A program made the position numbers and the translations under genes. Of a DNA stretch of 64,000 nucleotides, positions 45,102-53,963 are shown piece after piece. Each line of letters begins with the position of its first letter. Within the stretch, counting starts at the first letter, position 1. The notes beneath the pieces are model-generated. The model did no database searches. It was not told the origin of the DNA and was given only the letters and a program-made list of their open reading frames with translations. This DNA comes from Lutibaculum baratangense AMV1 (GTDB lineage Bacteria; Pseudomonadota; Alphaproteobacteria; Rhizobiales; Tepidamorphaceae): NCBI RefSeq assembly GCF_000496075.1, contig NZ_AWXZ01000039.1, forward strand, positions 124,001-188,000, written 5' to 3'.

Positions 45102-46925
45102 ATGAGCGAAGCCACCGCCGCCATCCAGCCCCGCCGAACCGCCCCCGACCTCGGGGCGCTGCCGGAGTGGAACCTCGACGACCTCTATCCGGCGATGGAT
45201 TCAGACGAGGTGAAGCGCGATCTCGCGCGGTCGCTCGACGAATCGGTCGCGTTCGAGGAGCGGTGGAAGGGCAGGCTCGACGGCCTTCTCGACACCGAGA
45301 CCGGCGCCGCCGAACTCGCCGGCGCCATCCGCGAGTTCGAGGCCCTGCAGGACCTTCTGGGGCGCCTCATCTCCTATGCTGGGCTGCAGCACGCCCTGCA
45401 GGTGAGCGATCCCGCGCGGGCCAAGTTCTACGGCGACGTGCAGGAGAAGCTGACGAACGCCGGGCTCCATCTCCTGTTCTTCCCGCTCGAGCTGAACCGC
45501 ATCTCCGACGAGCGCATCGAGGCGGCGATGGCGGACCCCGAGCTCGCCCACTACCGGCCGTGGATCGAGGACGAGCGCAAGGAGAGGCCCTACCAGCTCG
45601 AGGACAGGCTGGAGCAGCTCTTCCACGAGAAGTCCGTGACCGGCCGTGGCGCCTGGAACAGGCTCTTCGACGAGACGATGGCGGGCCTGCGGTTCGACGT
45701 CGACGGCGAGGAACTGCCGCTCGAGCCGACCCTCAACCTGCTGCAGGATCCCGAGGAGGCGACGCGCCGCAAGGCGGCGGAGGCGATGGTGCGGACCTTC
45801 CGCGAGCACCTGCCGACCTTCGCGCTGATCACGAACACGCTCGCCAAGGACAAGGAGATCTCCGACCGCTGGCGCGGCTTCAAGGACGTGGCGGATTCGC
45901 GCCATCTCGCGAACCGCGTCGAGCGCGAGGTCGTCGATGCCCTCGTGACGAGCGTGCGCGAGGCCTATCCGCGCCTCTCACACCGCTACTATGCCCTGAA
46001 GGCGAGGTGGTTCGGCAAGGACAGGCTCGAGTTCTGGGACCGCAACGCACCCCTGCCGAAGGCCCCGCAGAAGACCTATCGCTGGGAGGAGGCGCGCGAC
46101 ACCGTGCTCTCGGCATATGCGGGATTCGATCCGCAGATGGCCGACATCGCGAAGCCCTTCTTCGAGAAGGGCTGGATCGACGCGCCCACCAAGCCCGGCA
46201 AGTCCCCCGGCGCCTTCGCCCACCCCACCGTGCCGAGCGCGCACCCTTACGTGCTCCTGAACTACCAGGGGCGCCCGCGGGACGTGATGACGCTCGCCCA
46301 CGAGCTCGGCCACGGCGTTCACCAGGTGCTCGCTGCCCCGCAGGGCCCGCTGATGGCGCCGACGCCGCTGACGCTCGCGGAGACCGCCAGCGTCTTCGGC
46401 GAGATGCTGACCTTCCGCGCGATCCTGTCGCGGGCCGAGCCGGCCGAGCGCAAGGCGCTCATCGCCGCGAAGGTCGAGGACATGCTGAACACCGTGGTGC
46501 GGCAGATCGCCTTCTACGTGTTCGAGCGGAAGCTGCATGAGGCGCGCCGCCAGGAGGAGGTCCCCGCCGAGGAGATCAACCGCATGTGGATGGAGGTCCA
46601 GGCGGAAAGCCTCGGCCCCGCGATCAATCTCGGCGACGGCTACGAGACCTTCTGGGCCTACGTGCCGCATTTCATCCACTCGCCGTTCTACGTCTACGCC
46701 TACGCGTTCGGCGACTGCCTCGTGAACTCGCTCTACGCGATCTACCAGGAGAGCGAGGACGGCTTCGCGCAGCGCTACTTCGAGATGCTGAAGGCCGGCG
46801 GCTCGAAGCACCATTCGGAGCTGCTCGCGCCGTTCGGCCTCGATGCGGCGGAACCGGCCTTCTGGTCGAAGGGCCTGACGGTGATCGAGGGCCTGATCGA
46901 CGAGTTGGAGGCGCTCGAGGAATAG
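45102..46925 (+). CDS. M3-family oligoendopeptidase (PepF type)
   Basis: A 607-aa cytoplasmic zinc metallopeptidase that degrades oligopeptides. The zinc site is HELGH in TLAHELGHGVHQVLA (about residue 400), with the third ligand glutamate in LAETASVFGEMLTFRAIL. The C-terminal part has GDGYETFWAYVPHFIHSPFYVYAYAFGD. Length and N-terminus (LPEWNLDDLYPAMDSDEVKRDL) match PepF-type enzymes. The start MSEATAAIQP at 45102 is preferred; ATGs at 45087 and 45090 are alternatives. Confidence 0.92.
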   Translation: MSEATAAIQPRRTAPDLGALPEWNLDDLYPAMDSDEVKRDLARSLDESVAFEERWKGRLDGLLDTETGAAELAGAIREFEALQDLLGRLISYAGLQHALQVSDPARAKFYGDVQEKLTNAGLHLLFFPLELNRISDERIEAAMADPELAHYRPWIEDERKERPYQLEDRLEQLFHEKSVTGRGAWNRLFDETMAGLRFDVDGEELPLEPTLNLLQDPEEATRRKAAEAMVRTFREHLPTFALITNTLAKDKEISDRWRGFKDVADSRHLANRVEREVVDALVTSVREAYPRLSHRYYALKARWFGKDRLEFWDRNAPLPKAPQKTYRWEEARDTVLSAYAGFDPQMADIAKPFFEKGWIDAPTKPGKSPGAFAHPTVPSAHPYVLLNYQGRPRDVMTLAHELGHGVHQVLAAPQGPLMAPTPLTLAETASVFGEMLTFRAILSRAEPAERKALIAAKVEDMLNTVVRQIAFYVFERKLHEARRQEEVPAEEINRMWMEVQAESLGPAINLGDGYETFWAYVPHFIHSPFYVYAYAFGDCLVNSLYAIYQESEDGFAQRYFEMLKAGGSKHHSELLAPFGLDAAEPAFWSKGLTVIEGLIDELEALEE

Positions 46926-46995
46926 CGGCCTTGCGCTTCACCGGCGGATTCCGGCTCAATGGGGCATCCCATGTCCGCCCCGACGGAGTCCGCAG

Positions 46996-47937
46996 TTGGC
47001 TGAAGCGCTTGCCTATACCCCCTATGACGGTTCCCGCCGGCCCTTCTCGATCGGCCTGAAGCCGCTCGATCTGGGCCGGTGGATCGAGCCGGACGGGCAT
47101 CTCGTGCGGCATCTGCGCGAGAAGGAGCGTCTGCTGGCCGAGCGCCCGGAAGTCGTCTTCGCGGCGGAAGACGGGACCGAGGCGGCGCAGGCCGAGACTC
47201 TCGATCTCCTCGCGGGGCATCTCGAGACGTGCTTTCCGGACCTCTACGGGCGTGACGGGAAATCCCTCACGGTTCCATCGGCCGGCGTCAGGGTCGCGCT
47301 CGGCGACGACGACGAGCCGGCGCTGATGCGAGCGGCACGTCTGGTGCAGGAGGATCTCGTTCTGATGCGGGCGGGGGATGGGGGCTACCGGCTCGCCGCC
47401 GCGGCGCTCTGCTTTCCCTCCGCCTGGTCGCTCCGCGAGAAGTTCGGCCAGACCCTCGACGGCGTCCACGAGCACGTGCCGGGCTACAAGGAGCGGCTCG
47501 GCGTCCGCATGAACAGGATCTTCGAGACCTTGAAGGTCGACATGCCGACATGGCGGATCAACTGGTCGCTCTATGCCGACGACCAGTTGCACCACCCGGA
47601 GTCCAAGTCGCGGCCGCGCGACTGGTTCTCCGCCGGCGACGGATCGGACGCCTTCGTGCGGGTGGAGCGGCAGACGCTGCGCCGCCTTCCGCGCTCCGGG
47701 GATATCCTGTTCACGATCAAGATCTACGTCGACCCGGTTGCCGCCTTCCGCTCCCACCCGGACGGCGCGGCGCTCGCGGAAGGGCTGCGGCGCGACATAC
47801 TGGCGCTCGACGAGGGAGAGCTTCGCTACAAGGCCCTGATCCAGGATCGCGACCGGATCGCCGGGATGCTCGAGCGGCTGGCCCACGAGCTGCGTCAGGC
47901 CGGCCCGGTGCAAGAGGCCGTCTCGAACCCTATCTAG
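46996..47937 (+). CDS. DUF3445 protein, heme-dependent oxidative N-demethylase-like
   Basis: A 313-aa protein matching the DUF3445/HODM family. Motifs are FSIGLKPLDLGRWIEPDGHLVRHLREKERLLAE, LCFPSAWSLREKFGQTLDGVHEHVPGY, NWSLYADDQLHHP and FTIKIYVDPVAAFRSHP. Relatives include a subunit of bacterial dimethylamine monooxygenase that uses heme to remove methyl groups oxidatively. Partner subunits of that enzyme are not adjacent, so the substrate is unknown. It starts with TTG at 46996, with GGAG 8 bases upstream. It may form a unit with the ABC1 kinase gene 34 bp downstream. Confidence 0.8.
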   Translation: MAEALAYTPYDGSRRPFSIGLKPLDLGRWIEPDGHLVRHLREKERLLAERPEVVFAAEDGTEAAQAETLDLLAGHLETCFPDLYGRDGKSLTVPSAGVRVALGDDDEPALMRAARLVQEDLVLMRAGDGGYRLAAAALCFPSAWSLREKFGQTLDGVHEHVPGYKERLGVRMNRIFETLKVDMPTWRINWSLYADDQLHHPESKSRPRDWFSAGDGSDAFVRVERQTLRRLPRSGDILFTIKIYVDPVAAFRSHPDGAALAEGLRRDILALDEGELRYKALIQDRDRIAGMLERLAHELRQAGPVQEAVSNPI

Positions 47938-47971
47938 AGGCGGTCACACATCTCACCCGGTGCCGCCCTTC

Positions 47972-49354
47972 ATGTCCGAACGAGACGACGAACGTAACCG
48001 CTTCTCGGCCCGTGCCCTGCGCTACGCCCGCGTCGGCACGAATGTCGGAGGGAATGTCGCCCGCCTCGGGGCGTCGCGCCTCATGGGCGTCAAGGGCAAC
48101 GACGCCCAGAACGCGGCCGCCCTCGCGGCGGCCCTCGGCGGCCTCAAGGGGCCGGCGATGAAGGTCGTCCAGCTGCTCGCGAATATCCCGGACGTGCTGC
48201 CGCCGGAATACTCGGCCGAGTTCGCGAAGCTGCAGGCCTCCGCGCCGCCCATGGGCTATCCGTTCGTGAAGCGCCGCATGGTGAGCGAGCTCGGCTCGGA
48301 CTGGCGCCAGCGCTTCGCGGAGTTCAGCCGGGACTCGGCCGCCTCCGCCTCCCTCGGGCAGGTCCACAAGGCGCGCGACCACGAGGGCCGGGCGCTTGCC
48401 GCGAAGCTTCAGTATCCCGACATGGCCTCGGCGGTGGAGGCGGACCTGCGCCAGCTCGGCATGCTGTTGCAGGTCCAGCGGCGGATCAGCCCGGAGATCG
48501 ACGCCCGCGAGGCGGTGGTCGAGCTCGGCGAGCGCCTGCGCGAGGAGCTCGACTACAAGCGGGAGGCGTCCCACATCCGCCTCTACGCGGAGATCCTGAA
48601 GGACCACGACCAGATCCGCGTGCCGGGTGTTCACGAGCAGCTCTCGACGAAGCGCCTTCTTGTCATGGACTGGCTCGAGGGGAGGCCGCTCTCTGGCTAC
48701 GAGGGCGCGGACCAGGAAACCCGCAACTTCCTCTCGGAATGCCTCTTCCGGGCCTGGTGGTATCCCTTCGCCCACTACGCGGTGATCCATGGCGACCCGC
48801 ATATGGGGAACTACACCGTCTTCGAGGAGGCGGGCGCGGTCCGGGGCATCAACCTGCTCGACTACGGCTGCATCCGCATCTTCCCGCCGAGCTTCATCCA
48901 GGGCGTCATCGACCTCTACGAGGGCCTGAAGACGGACGACCGCGAGCGCATCGTCCATGCCTACCGCACCTGGGGCTTCAAGAGCCTCGACAACGAGCTC
49001 GTCGACATCCTCAACATCTGGGCCCGCTTCATCTACGGGCCGATGCTCGAGGACCGGGTGCGCGTGCTCGCGAACGATGTCGGCGCGGCGGAGTATGGCC
49101 GGCGCGAGGCGTTCCGGGTGAAGCAGGAGCTGAAGCGGAAGGGGCCGGTGACGATCCCGCGGGAATTCGTCTTCATGGACCGGGCCGCGGTCGGGCTCGG
49201 CGGCGTCTTCCTGCGGATGAAGTGCGAGTTGAACTTCTACCGCCTCTTCAACGAGACGATAGAAGGCTTCGATCTCGCTGCCGTCGCGGATCGCCAGCGC
49301 GGGGCGCTCGAGCGTGCGCAGGTGCCGACGCCCGACTTCCTCAGGCCCATGTGA
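47972..49354 (+). CDS. ABC1/UbiB-family atypical kinase-like protein
   Basis: A 460-aa ABC1 protein. Family features are GLKGPAMKVVQLLANIPDVLPPEY (a variant of the KxGQ motif, here KVVQ), the Ala-rich nucleotide loop SAASASLGQVHKA, the invariant Lys in ALAAKLQYPD, REELDYKREA, the catalytic VIHGDPHMGNY and the metal-binding LLDYGCI. UbiB proteins support coenzyme Q biosynthesis, and other ABC1 members have lipid-related roles. The loss of the usual Gly-Gln in KxGQ distinguishes it from classical UbiB. A GTG at 47960 is an alternative start. Confidence 0.86.
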   Translation: MSERDDERNRFSARALRYARVGTNVGGNVARLGASRLMGVKGNDAQNAAALAAALGGLKGPAMKVVQLLANIPDVLPPEYSAEFAKLQASAPPMGYPFVKRRMVSELGSDWRQRFAEFSRDSAASASLGQVHKARDHEGRALAAKLQYPDMASAVEADLRQLGMLLQVQRRISPEIDAREAVVELGERLREELDYKREASHIRLYAEILKDHDQIRVPGVHEQLSTKRLLVMDWLEGRPLSGYEGADQETRNFLSECLFRAWWYPFAHYAVIHGDPHMGNYTVFEEAGAVRGINLLDYGCIRIFPPSFIQGVIDLYEGLKTDDRERIVHAYRTWGFKSLDNELVDILNIWARFIYGPMLEDRVRVLANDVGAAEYGRREAFRVKQELKRKGPVTIPREFVFMDRAAVGLGGVFLRMKCELNFYRLFNETIEGFDLAAVADRQRGALERAQVPTPDFLRPM

Positions 49355-49436
49355 GGGAACCCCTCTTCGAGCCCTCGGGTTGAGTGGGCCAACCGGCGCG
49401 AGCCCGCGCCGAGCCCAGCGTCAACGGAGAGAGCCT

Positions 49437-49907
49437 ATGACGGATAAGATCGACCATGTCTGGGAGATCATGGAGAAGGGACATGTCTGCATGCTCGTCA
49501 CCCGCGACGGGGGTGAGCTGCGCGCCCGGCCGATGGGCGCGATGCCTCGCCGCGACGAGCACGTCGTCTGGTTCGTGACCGACATCCGCGCCCACAAGGA
49601 CGAGGAGCTGCGGGCCGACCCCTCCGCCTGCATCACCTTCGAATCCGGTTCGACCTACCTCTCCGTCTCCGGCCATGCCGAAGTGATGCGCGACGAGGCG
49701 AAGATGAAGGAAATCTGGAGCGTCGCCGTGGACGCCTGGTTTCCGGACGGGCCCGAAGACCCCAATGCCGTGCTCCTGAAGTTCACCCCGCACGAGGCGG
49801 AATACTGGGAAGGGCCGGGCCGGATCGTGGCCGGGCTCAAGATGGCGATGGCGAGCATTCGGGACACCCCTCCCGATCTCGGCGAGAACAAGAAGGTCTC
49901 GATGTAG
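49437..49907 (+). CDS. Pyridoxamine 5'-phosphate oxidase-fold (general stress protein 26-like) flavoprotein
   Basis: A 156-aa split-barrel FMN or F420-type protein. Residues MTDKIDHVWEIMEKGHVCMLVTRDGGELRARPMG, HVVWFVTDIRAHKDEEL, ACITFESGSTYLSVSGHAEV and WFPDGPEDPNAVLLKFTPHEAEYWE fit the Pyrid_ox_like family around B. subtilis GSP26. It is not PdxH, as it is too short and lacks the usual substrate motifs. The biological substrate is unknown. The stop is 6 bp from the convergent GST gene. Confidence 0.85.
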   Translation: MTDKIDHVWEIMEKGHVCMLVTRDGGELRARPMGAMPRRDEHVVWFVTDIRAHKDEELRADPSACITFESGSTYLSVSGHAEVMRDEAKMKEIWSVAVDAWFPDGPEDPNAVLLKFTPHEAEYWEGPGRIVAGLKMAMASIRDTPPDLGENKKVSM

Positions 49908-49913
49908 GTCGGC

Positions 49914-50531
49914 TCAGCCGTCGTAGGGCGAGGCGAGGAACTCCGGCAGCGCCTCCGCCCGTTCCGCCAGACGTGCGATCGCCGGATGGTCTGCGGCCGG
50001 CAGCGGGTCCGGCAGCATCCTCTGGTGGAACGTCCAGGCGATCGCGGTCGTGATATCCGCCTGCATCGGTTCGGCGCCGAAGAGCCAAGGCTGTGCCGGC
50101 GTCACCTCCGTCTCGAGCATCGCCAGCGCGTTGCGCACCTGCCCGCGGACGCGGTCGAGCCAAGGCTCGTGCCGCTTCTCCTCGGGCCTGAGCGTGCGCT
50201 CGTAGACGATCTGCACCGTCTTGTCGCAGGCGGCGAGGGCGAGGCCCAGGATGCGCTGCGACCGTGCATGCGAGGCGATGCCGTCCGGATGGAGGGCACG
50301 CCCTTCGGGGGCGAGACGCGCGATGTGCTCGAGGATGAGGGTGGAGTCCATGAGGACGATCCCCTCGTCCGTCACGAGCGTCGGCGCCTTCACCAGCGGA
50401 TTGATCTCGCCGAACTCCTCGAAGTTGCGGAAGACCGACAGCGACTCGTGCTCGTAGGCGAGGCCGAGCGCGTTGAGTGTCACCGCCACGCGCCGCACGT
50501 AGGGCGAGTCGAGCATTCCTATCAGGCGCAT
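49914..50531 (-). CDS. Glutathione S-transferase family protein
   Basis: A 205-aa GST. The thioredoxin-fold N-terminal domain (MRLIGMLDSPYVRRVAVTLNALGLAYEHESLSVF) has the candidate catalytic Ser9, followed by the cis-Pro and glutathione-binding segment NPLVKAPTLVTDEGIVLMDSTLILEHI. The helical C-terminal domain includes QPWLFGAEPMQADITTAIAWTF. It is probably involved in detoxification or stress. It is monocistronic. Confidence 0.9.
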   Translation of the reverse strand: MRLIGMLDSPYVRRVAVTLNALGLAYEHESLSVFRNFEEFGEINPLVKAPTLVTDEGIVLMDSTLILEHIARLAPEGRALHPDGIASHARSQRILGLALAACDKTVQIVYERTLRPEEKRHEPWLDRVRGQVRNALAMLETEVTPAQPWLFGAEPMQADITTAIAWTFHQRMLPDPLPAADHPAIARLAERAEALPEFLASPYDG

Positions 50532-50730
50532 CCCCGGATCGTCTCCTGATCGCTGCGTGCATGGGCGGCCGACGAGCGGGCCGTCACGCAGAGTAGCGTC
50601 TCGCGGCGCGTCCGGCGCAAGGGGGATTTCGACTGTCGAAATAGCCTCGGCGCCTCCGCCGGGCCGGCGTTGCCCTGTGCCGGCCGCCTGCTATAAGTCC
50701 GCATTCCATTACCAATCCTGGAGAGGGACG

Positions 50731-50865
50731 ATGGCCGACGAGACCCGCAGCCACAACGACATGACCGACCACGTCAACACCTATGACACGTTCATCTGGC
50801 TGACGAAGTGGAGCACCATCATCGTCGTCGTCATCCTGATCCTGATGGCGTTCTTTCTGCTCTGA
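50731..50865 (+). CDS. aa3-type cytochrome c oxidase subunit IV
   Basis: A 44-aa single-helix protein, MADETRSHNDMTDHVNTYDTF followed by the membrane segment IIVVVILILMAFFLL. It matches the small bacterial subunit IV family (COX4_pro_2) that sits on the surface of aa3 oxidases. The other oxidase genes are elsewhere. GGAGAGG lies upstream of the ATG. It lies 93 bp before pntAA, an arrangement frequent in Hyphomicrobiales. Confidence 0.9.
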   Translation: MADETRSHNDMTDHVNTYDTFIWLTKWSTIIVVVILILMAFFLL

Positions 50866-50878
50866 GCCTGTTGCCCTG

Positions 50879-50888
50879 TGGTATACCA
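50879..50888. promoter_or_regulatory. TGGTATACCA palindrome before the transhydrogenase operon
   Basis: A perfect 10-bp palindrome lies 70-79 bp upstream of pntAA and 14 bp after the subunit IV stop. It resembles half-site spacing of GntR- or MarR-type operators, but has no second copy in the window. Confidence 0.25.
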
Positions 50889-50958
50889 GTGTGCCAATCT
50901 CTGGCGCATAACAACGATCTCGTGAACGACGTGACCCAAGGGGAGGGGTTGGCCTGGC

Positions 50959-52101
50959 ATGAAGATAGCCGTGCCGACGGAACGGGCAGAAGGTGAGCCG
51001 CGCGTCGCGGCCAGTCCCGACACGGTGAAGAAGTTCCTCGGCCTCGGGGCCGAGGTGGTGGTGCAGAGCGGCGCGGGCACGCATTCGCGCTTCGTCGATG
51101 CCGCCTACGAGGAGGCCGGCGCGAAGATCGCCGACGGCGCGGAAGCCACTCTGAAGGACGCCGATCTCGTCCTCAAGGTGCGCCGGCCGGAGGGCGAGGA
51201 GCTCGGCCTCTTCAAGAACGGTGCCGCGGTGCTCGCCCTCATGGACCCTTACGGGCACGAGGAGGAGCTGAAGCGCGTCGGCGAGGCGGGCATCGTCGCC
51301 TTCGCGATGGAGCTGATGCCGCGCATCACCCGCGCACAGGTCATGGACGTCCTCTCGAGCCAGGCGAACCTCGCGGGCTATCGAGCGGTCATCGATGCCG
51401 CGGGCGCGTTCGACCGGGCCTTCCCGATGATGATGACGGCGGCCGGCACGGTTCCGGCGGCGCGGGTCTTCGTGATGGGCGCCGGCGTGGCGGGCCTTCA
51501 GGCGATCGCCACGGCCCGCCGTCTCGGCGCCGCCGTGTCGGCCACCGACGTGCGCCCGGCGGCGAAGGAGCAGGTGGAATCGCTCGGCGGCAAGTTCATC
51601 GCCGTCGAGGACGAGGAGTTCAAGGCCGCGGAGACGGCCGGCGGCTACGCGAAGGAGATGTCCAAGGAGTATCAGGCCAAGCAGGCCGAGCTCGTGGCGA
51701 GCCACATCGCCAAGCAGGACATCGTCATCACGACGGCGCTCATTCCCGGCCGTCCGGCGCCGCGGCTCATCTCGAAGGAGATGGTCGCCTCGATGAAGCC
51801 CGGCTCCGTGATCATCGACCTGGCGGTCGAGCGCGGCGGGAACGTCGAGGGCGCGAAGCCCGGCGAGACCGTCGAGGAAGGCGGCGTGAAGATCATCGGC
51901 CATCTCAACGTGCCGGGGCGCATCTCCGGCAGCGCTTCGAGCCTCTACGCGCGCAACCTCTTCGCCTTTGCCGAGACGCTGATCGACAAGGAGGCGAAGG
52001 CGCTGAAGATAAACTGGGAGGATGAACTGGTGAAGGCGACGGCCCTGACCCGGGACGGTGCGGTCATCCATCCGAATTTCGCACCGAAGGGAGGGGAATG
52101 A
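50959..52101 (+). CDS. pntAA: Proton-translocating NAD(P) transhydrogenase subunit alpha 1
   Basis: A 380-aa cytoplasmic NAD(H)-binding subunit (domain I) of the transhydrogenase. The N-terminus [20 protein letters not shown] and the dinucleotide fold [20 protein letters not shown] are characteristic, as are AEGAT-like and [25 protein letters not shown] segments. Together with pntAB and pntB it couples proton entry to NADPH formation. Three separate subunits, rather than two, is usual in alphaproteobacteria. It ends with an ATGA overlap into pntAB. Confidence 0.94.
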   Translation: MKIAVPTERAEGEPRVAASPDTVKKFLGLGAEVVVQSGAGTHSRFVDAAYEEAGAKIADGAEATLKDADLVLKVRRPEGEELGLFKNGAAVLALMDPYGHEEELKRVGEAGIVAFAMELMPRITRAQVMDVLSSQANLAGYRAVIDAAGAFDRAFPMMMTAAGTVPAARVFVMGAGVAGLQAIATARRLGAAVSATDVRPAAKEQVESLGGKFIAVEDEEFKAAETAGGYAKEMSKEYQAKQAELVASHIAKQDIVITTALIPGRPAPRLISKEMVASMKPGSVIIDLAVERGGNVEGAKPGETVEEGGVKIIGHLNVPGRISGSASSLYARNLFAFAETLIDKEAKALKINWEDELVKATALTRDGAVIHPNFAPKGGE

Positions 52102-52550
52102 TGGCAGGCACGTCCGACGCGCTCCTGAACCAGGCGGAGTACACCGCCGATCTCGCCCGTCAGGCGGCGGAAGCTGCCGAGGCGCATGCCGAGGCCATGG
52201 CCGCCGGCGTCAGCGGGGTCGCTCACGCCGCGGGCATGGAGATCGACCCGTTCGTCTTCCGCTTCGCGATCTTCGTCCTCGCCTGCTTCGTCGGCTACTA
52301 CGTCGTCTGGAGCGTGACCCCGGCGCTGCACACGCCGCTGATGTCGGTCACGAACGCGATCTCGTCCGTCATCGTCGTCGGCGCCATCCTGGCGGTCGGC
52401 GTCGAAGCGGTCGATGCCGTCGCCGCGGACGGGACCGGCTGGGCCACCGCCTTCGGCTTCTTCGCGCTCGTGCTTGCGTCCGTGAACATATTCGGCGGCT
52501 TCCTCGTCACACAGCGCATGCTCGCCATGTACAAGAAGAAGACGAAGTAA
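52098..52550 (+). CDS. pntAB: NAD(P) transhydrogenase subunit alpha 2 (membrane part)
   Basis: A 150-aa membrane subunit (first part of domain II). About 45 mostly Ala/Glu residues lead to three or four hydrophobic helices ([58 protein letters not shown]), ending [10 protein letters not shown]. The N-terminal Ala-rich tail is longer than in many homologs. It overlaps pntAA by 4 bp and precedes pntB by 12 bp. Confidence 0.92.
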   Translation: MMAGTSDALLNQAEYTADLARQAAEAAEAHAEAMAAGVSGVAHAAGMEIDPFVFRFAIFVLACFVGYYVVWSVTPALHTPLMSVTNAISSVIVVGAILAVGVEAVDAVAADGTGWATAFGFFALVLASVNIFGGFLVTQRMLAMYKKKTK

Positions 52551-52562
52551 GGGGCGCCAGCA

Positions 52563-53963
52563 ATGTTGTCAGCAGATTTCACGGCGCTCCTGTACCTCGT
52601 GTCGGGCGTCCTCTTCATCCTCGCGCTGCGCGGGCTTTCGAGCCCCGAGACGTCGCGGCAGGGCAACCACTTCGGCATGGCGGGCATGGGGATCGCCATT
52701 GTCACCACGCTGTTCCTCGCCGGTCCGTCGACCTTCTCCTCCTGGGCGCTGATCATCCTCGGCATCGCCCTCGGCGGCACCGTGGGCGCGGTGGTCGCCA
52801 AGCGGATTCCCATGACGGCGATGCCGCAGCTCGTCGCGGCATTCCACTCGCTGGTCGGCCTCGCGGCCGTTCTTGTGGCGGCCGCAGCGCTCTATGCGCC
52901 GCAGGCCTTCGGCATCGGACAGCCGGGAACCATCCACGGCGCGAGCCTCATCGAGATGTCGATCGGTGTCGCCATCGGCGCGCTCACCTTCACCGGCTCG
53001 ATCATCGCGTTCCTGAAGCTGGACGGCCGCATGAGCGGCGCGCCGATCCTGCTCCCGTCGCGCCATGTCATCAATCTCGGCCTGGCGGGTCTCCTGCTCG
53101 TGCTGGTGATCGTGTTCGTCACGAACGAGAGCCACACGCTGTTCTGGATCATCACGCTGATCGCGCTCGCGCTCGGCGTCCTGATGATCATCCCGATCGG
53201 CGGCGCCGACATGCCGGTCGTCGTGTCGATGCTCAACTCCTACTCGGGCTGGGCGGCGGCAGGCATCGGCTTCACCCTCGGCAACACCGCGCTCATCATC
53301 ACCGGCGCGCTCGTCGGGTCCTCGGGTGCCATCCTCTCGTACATCATGTGCAAGGGCATGAACCGCTCGTTCATCTCGGTCATCCTCGGCGGCTTCGGTG
53401 GCGACACGGTCGTTGCCGGCGGCGGTGGCGGCGAGCAGCGGCCCGTGAAGCAGGGCTCGGCCGAGGACGCGGCGTTCCTCATGAAGAACGCCAGCCGCGT
53501 CATCATCGTGCCGGGCTACGGCATGGCGGTGGCCCAGGCGCAGCACACGCTGCGCGAGATGGTCGACCTGCTGAAGGAGGAGGGCGTCGAGGTGAAATAC
53601 GCCATCCATCCCGTCGCCGGCCGCATGCCGGGCCACATGAACGTGCTCCTGGCCGAGGCGAACGTGCCCTACGACGAGGTGTTCGAGCTCGAGGACATCA
53701 ACTCCGAGTTCTCGCAGACCGACGTCGCCTTCGTCATCGGCGCGAACGACGTGACGAACCCGGCGGCCCGCGACGATCCGCAGAGCTCGATCTACGGCAT
53801 GCCGATCCTCGACGTCGACAAGGCGAACACCTGCCTCTTCGTGAAGCGCTCGCTCGGCTCCGGCTATGCCGGCATCGACAACGAGCTGTTCTACAAGGAC
53901 AACACGATGATGCTCTTCGGCGACGCCAAGAAGATGGTCGAGGAGATCGTGAAGGCGCTTTGA
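52563..53963 (+). CDS. pntB: NAD(P) transhydrogenase subunit beta
   Basis: A 466-aa subunit with about nine membrane helices forming the rest of the proton channel (LSADFTALLYLVSGVLFILALRGLSSPE ... GGFGGD), then the NADP(H)-binding domain III. That domain carries IVPGYGMAVAQAQHTLREM, HPVAGRMPGHMNVLLAEA, DINSEFSQTDVAFVIGANDVTNPAA and FVKRSLGSGYAGIDNELF. Length and motifs are complete. The next reading frame begins in a TTGA overlap with its stop. Confidence 0.95.
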   Translation: MLSADFTALLYLVSGVLFILALRGLSSPETSRQGNHFGMAGMGIAIVTTLFLAGPSTFSSWALIILGIALGGTVGAVVAKRIPMTAMPQLVAAFHSLVGLAAVLVAAAALYAPQAFGIGQPGTIHGASLIEMSIGVAIGALTFTGSIIAFLKLDGRMSGAPILLPSRHVINLGLAGLLLVLVIVFVTNESHTLFWIITLIALALGVLMIIPIGGADMPVVVSMLNSYSGWAAAGIGFTLGNTALIITGALVGSSGAILSYIMCKGMNRSFISVILGGFGGDTVVAGGGGGEQRPVKQGSAEDAAFLMKNASRVIIVPGYGMAVAQAQHTLREMVDLLKEEGVEVKYAIHPVAGRMPGHMNVLLAEANVPYDEVFELEDINSEFSQTDVAFVIGANDVTNPAARDDPQSSIYGMPILDVDKANTCLFVKRSLGSGYAGIDNELFYKDNTMMLFGDAKKMVEEIVKAL

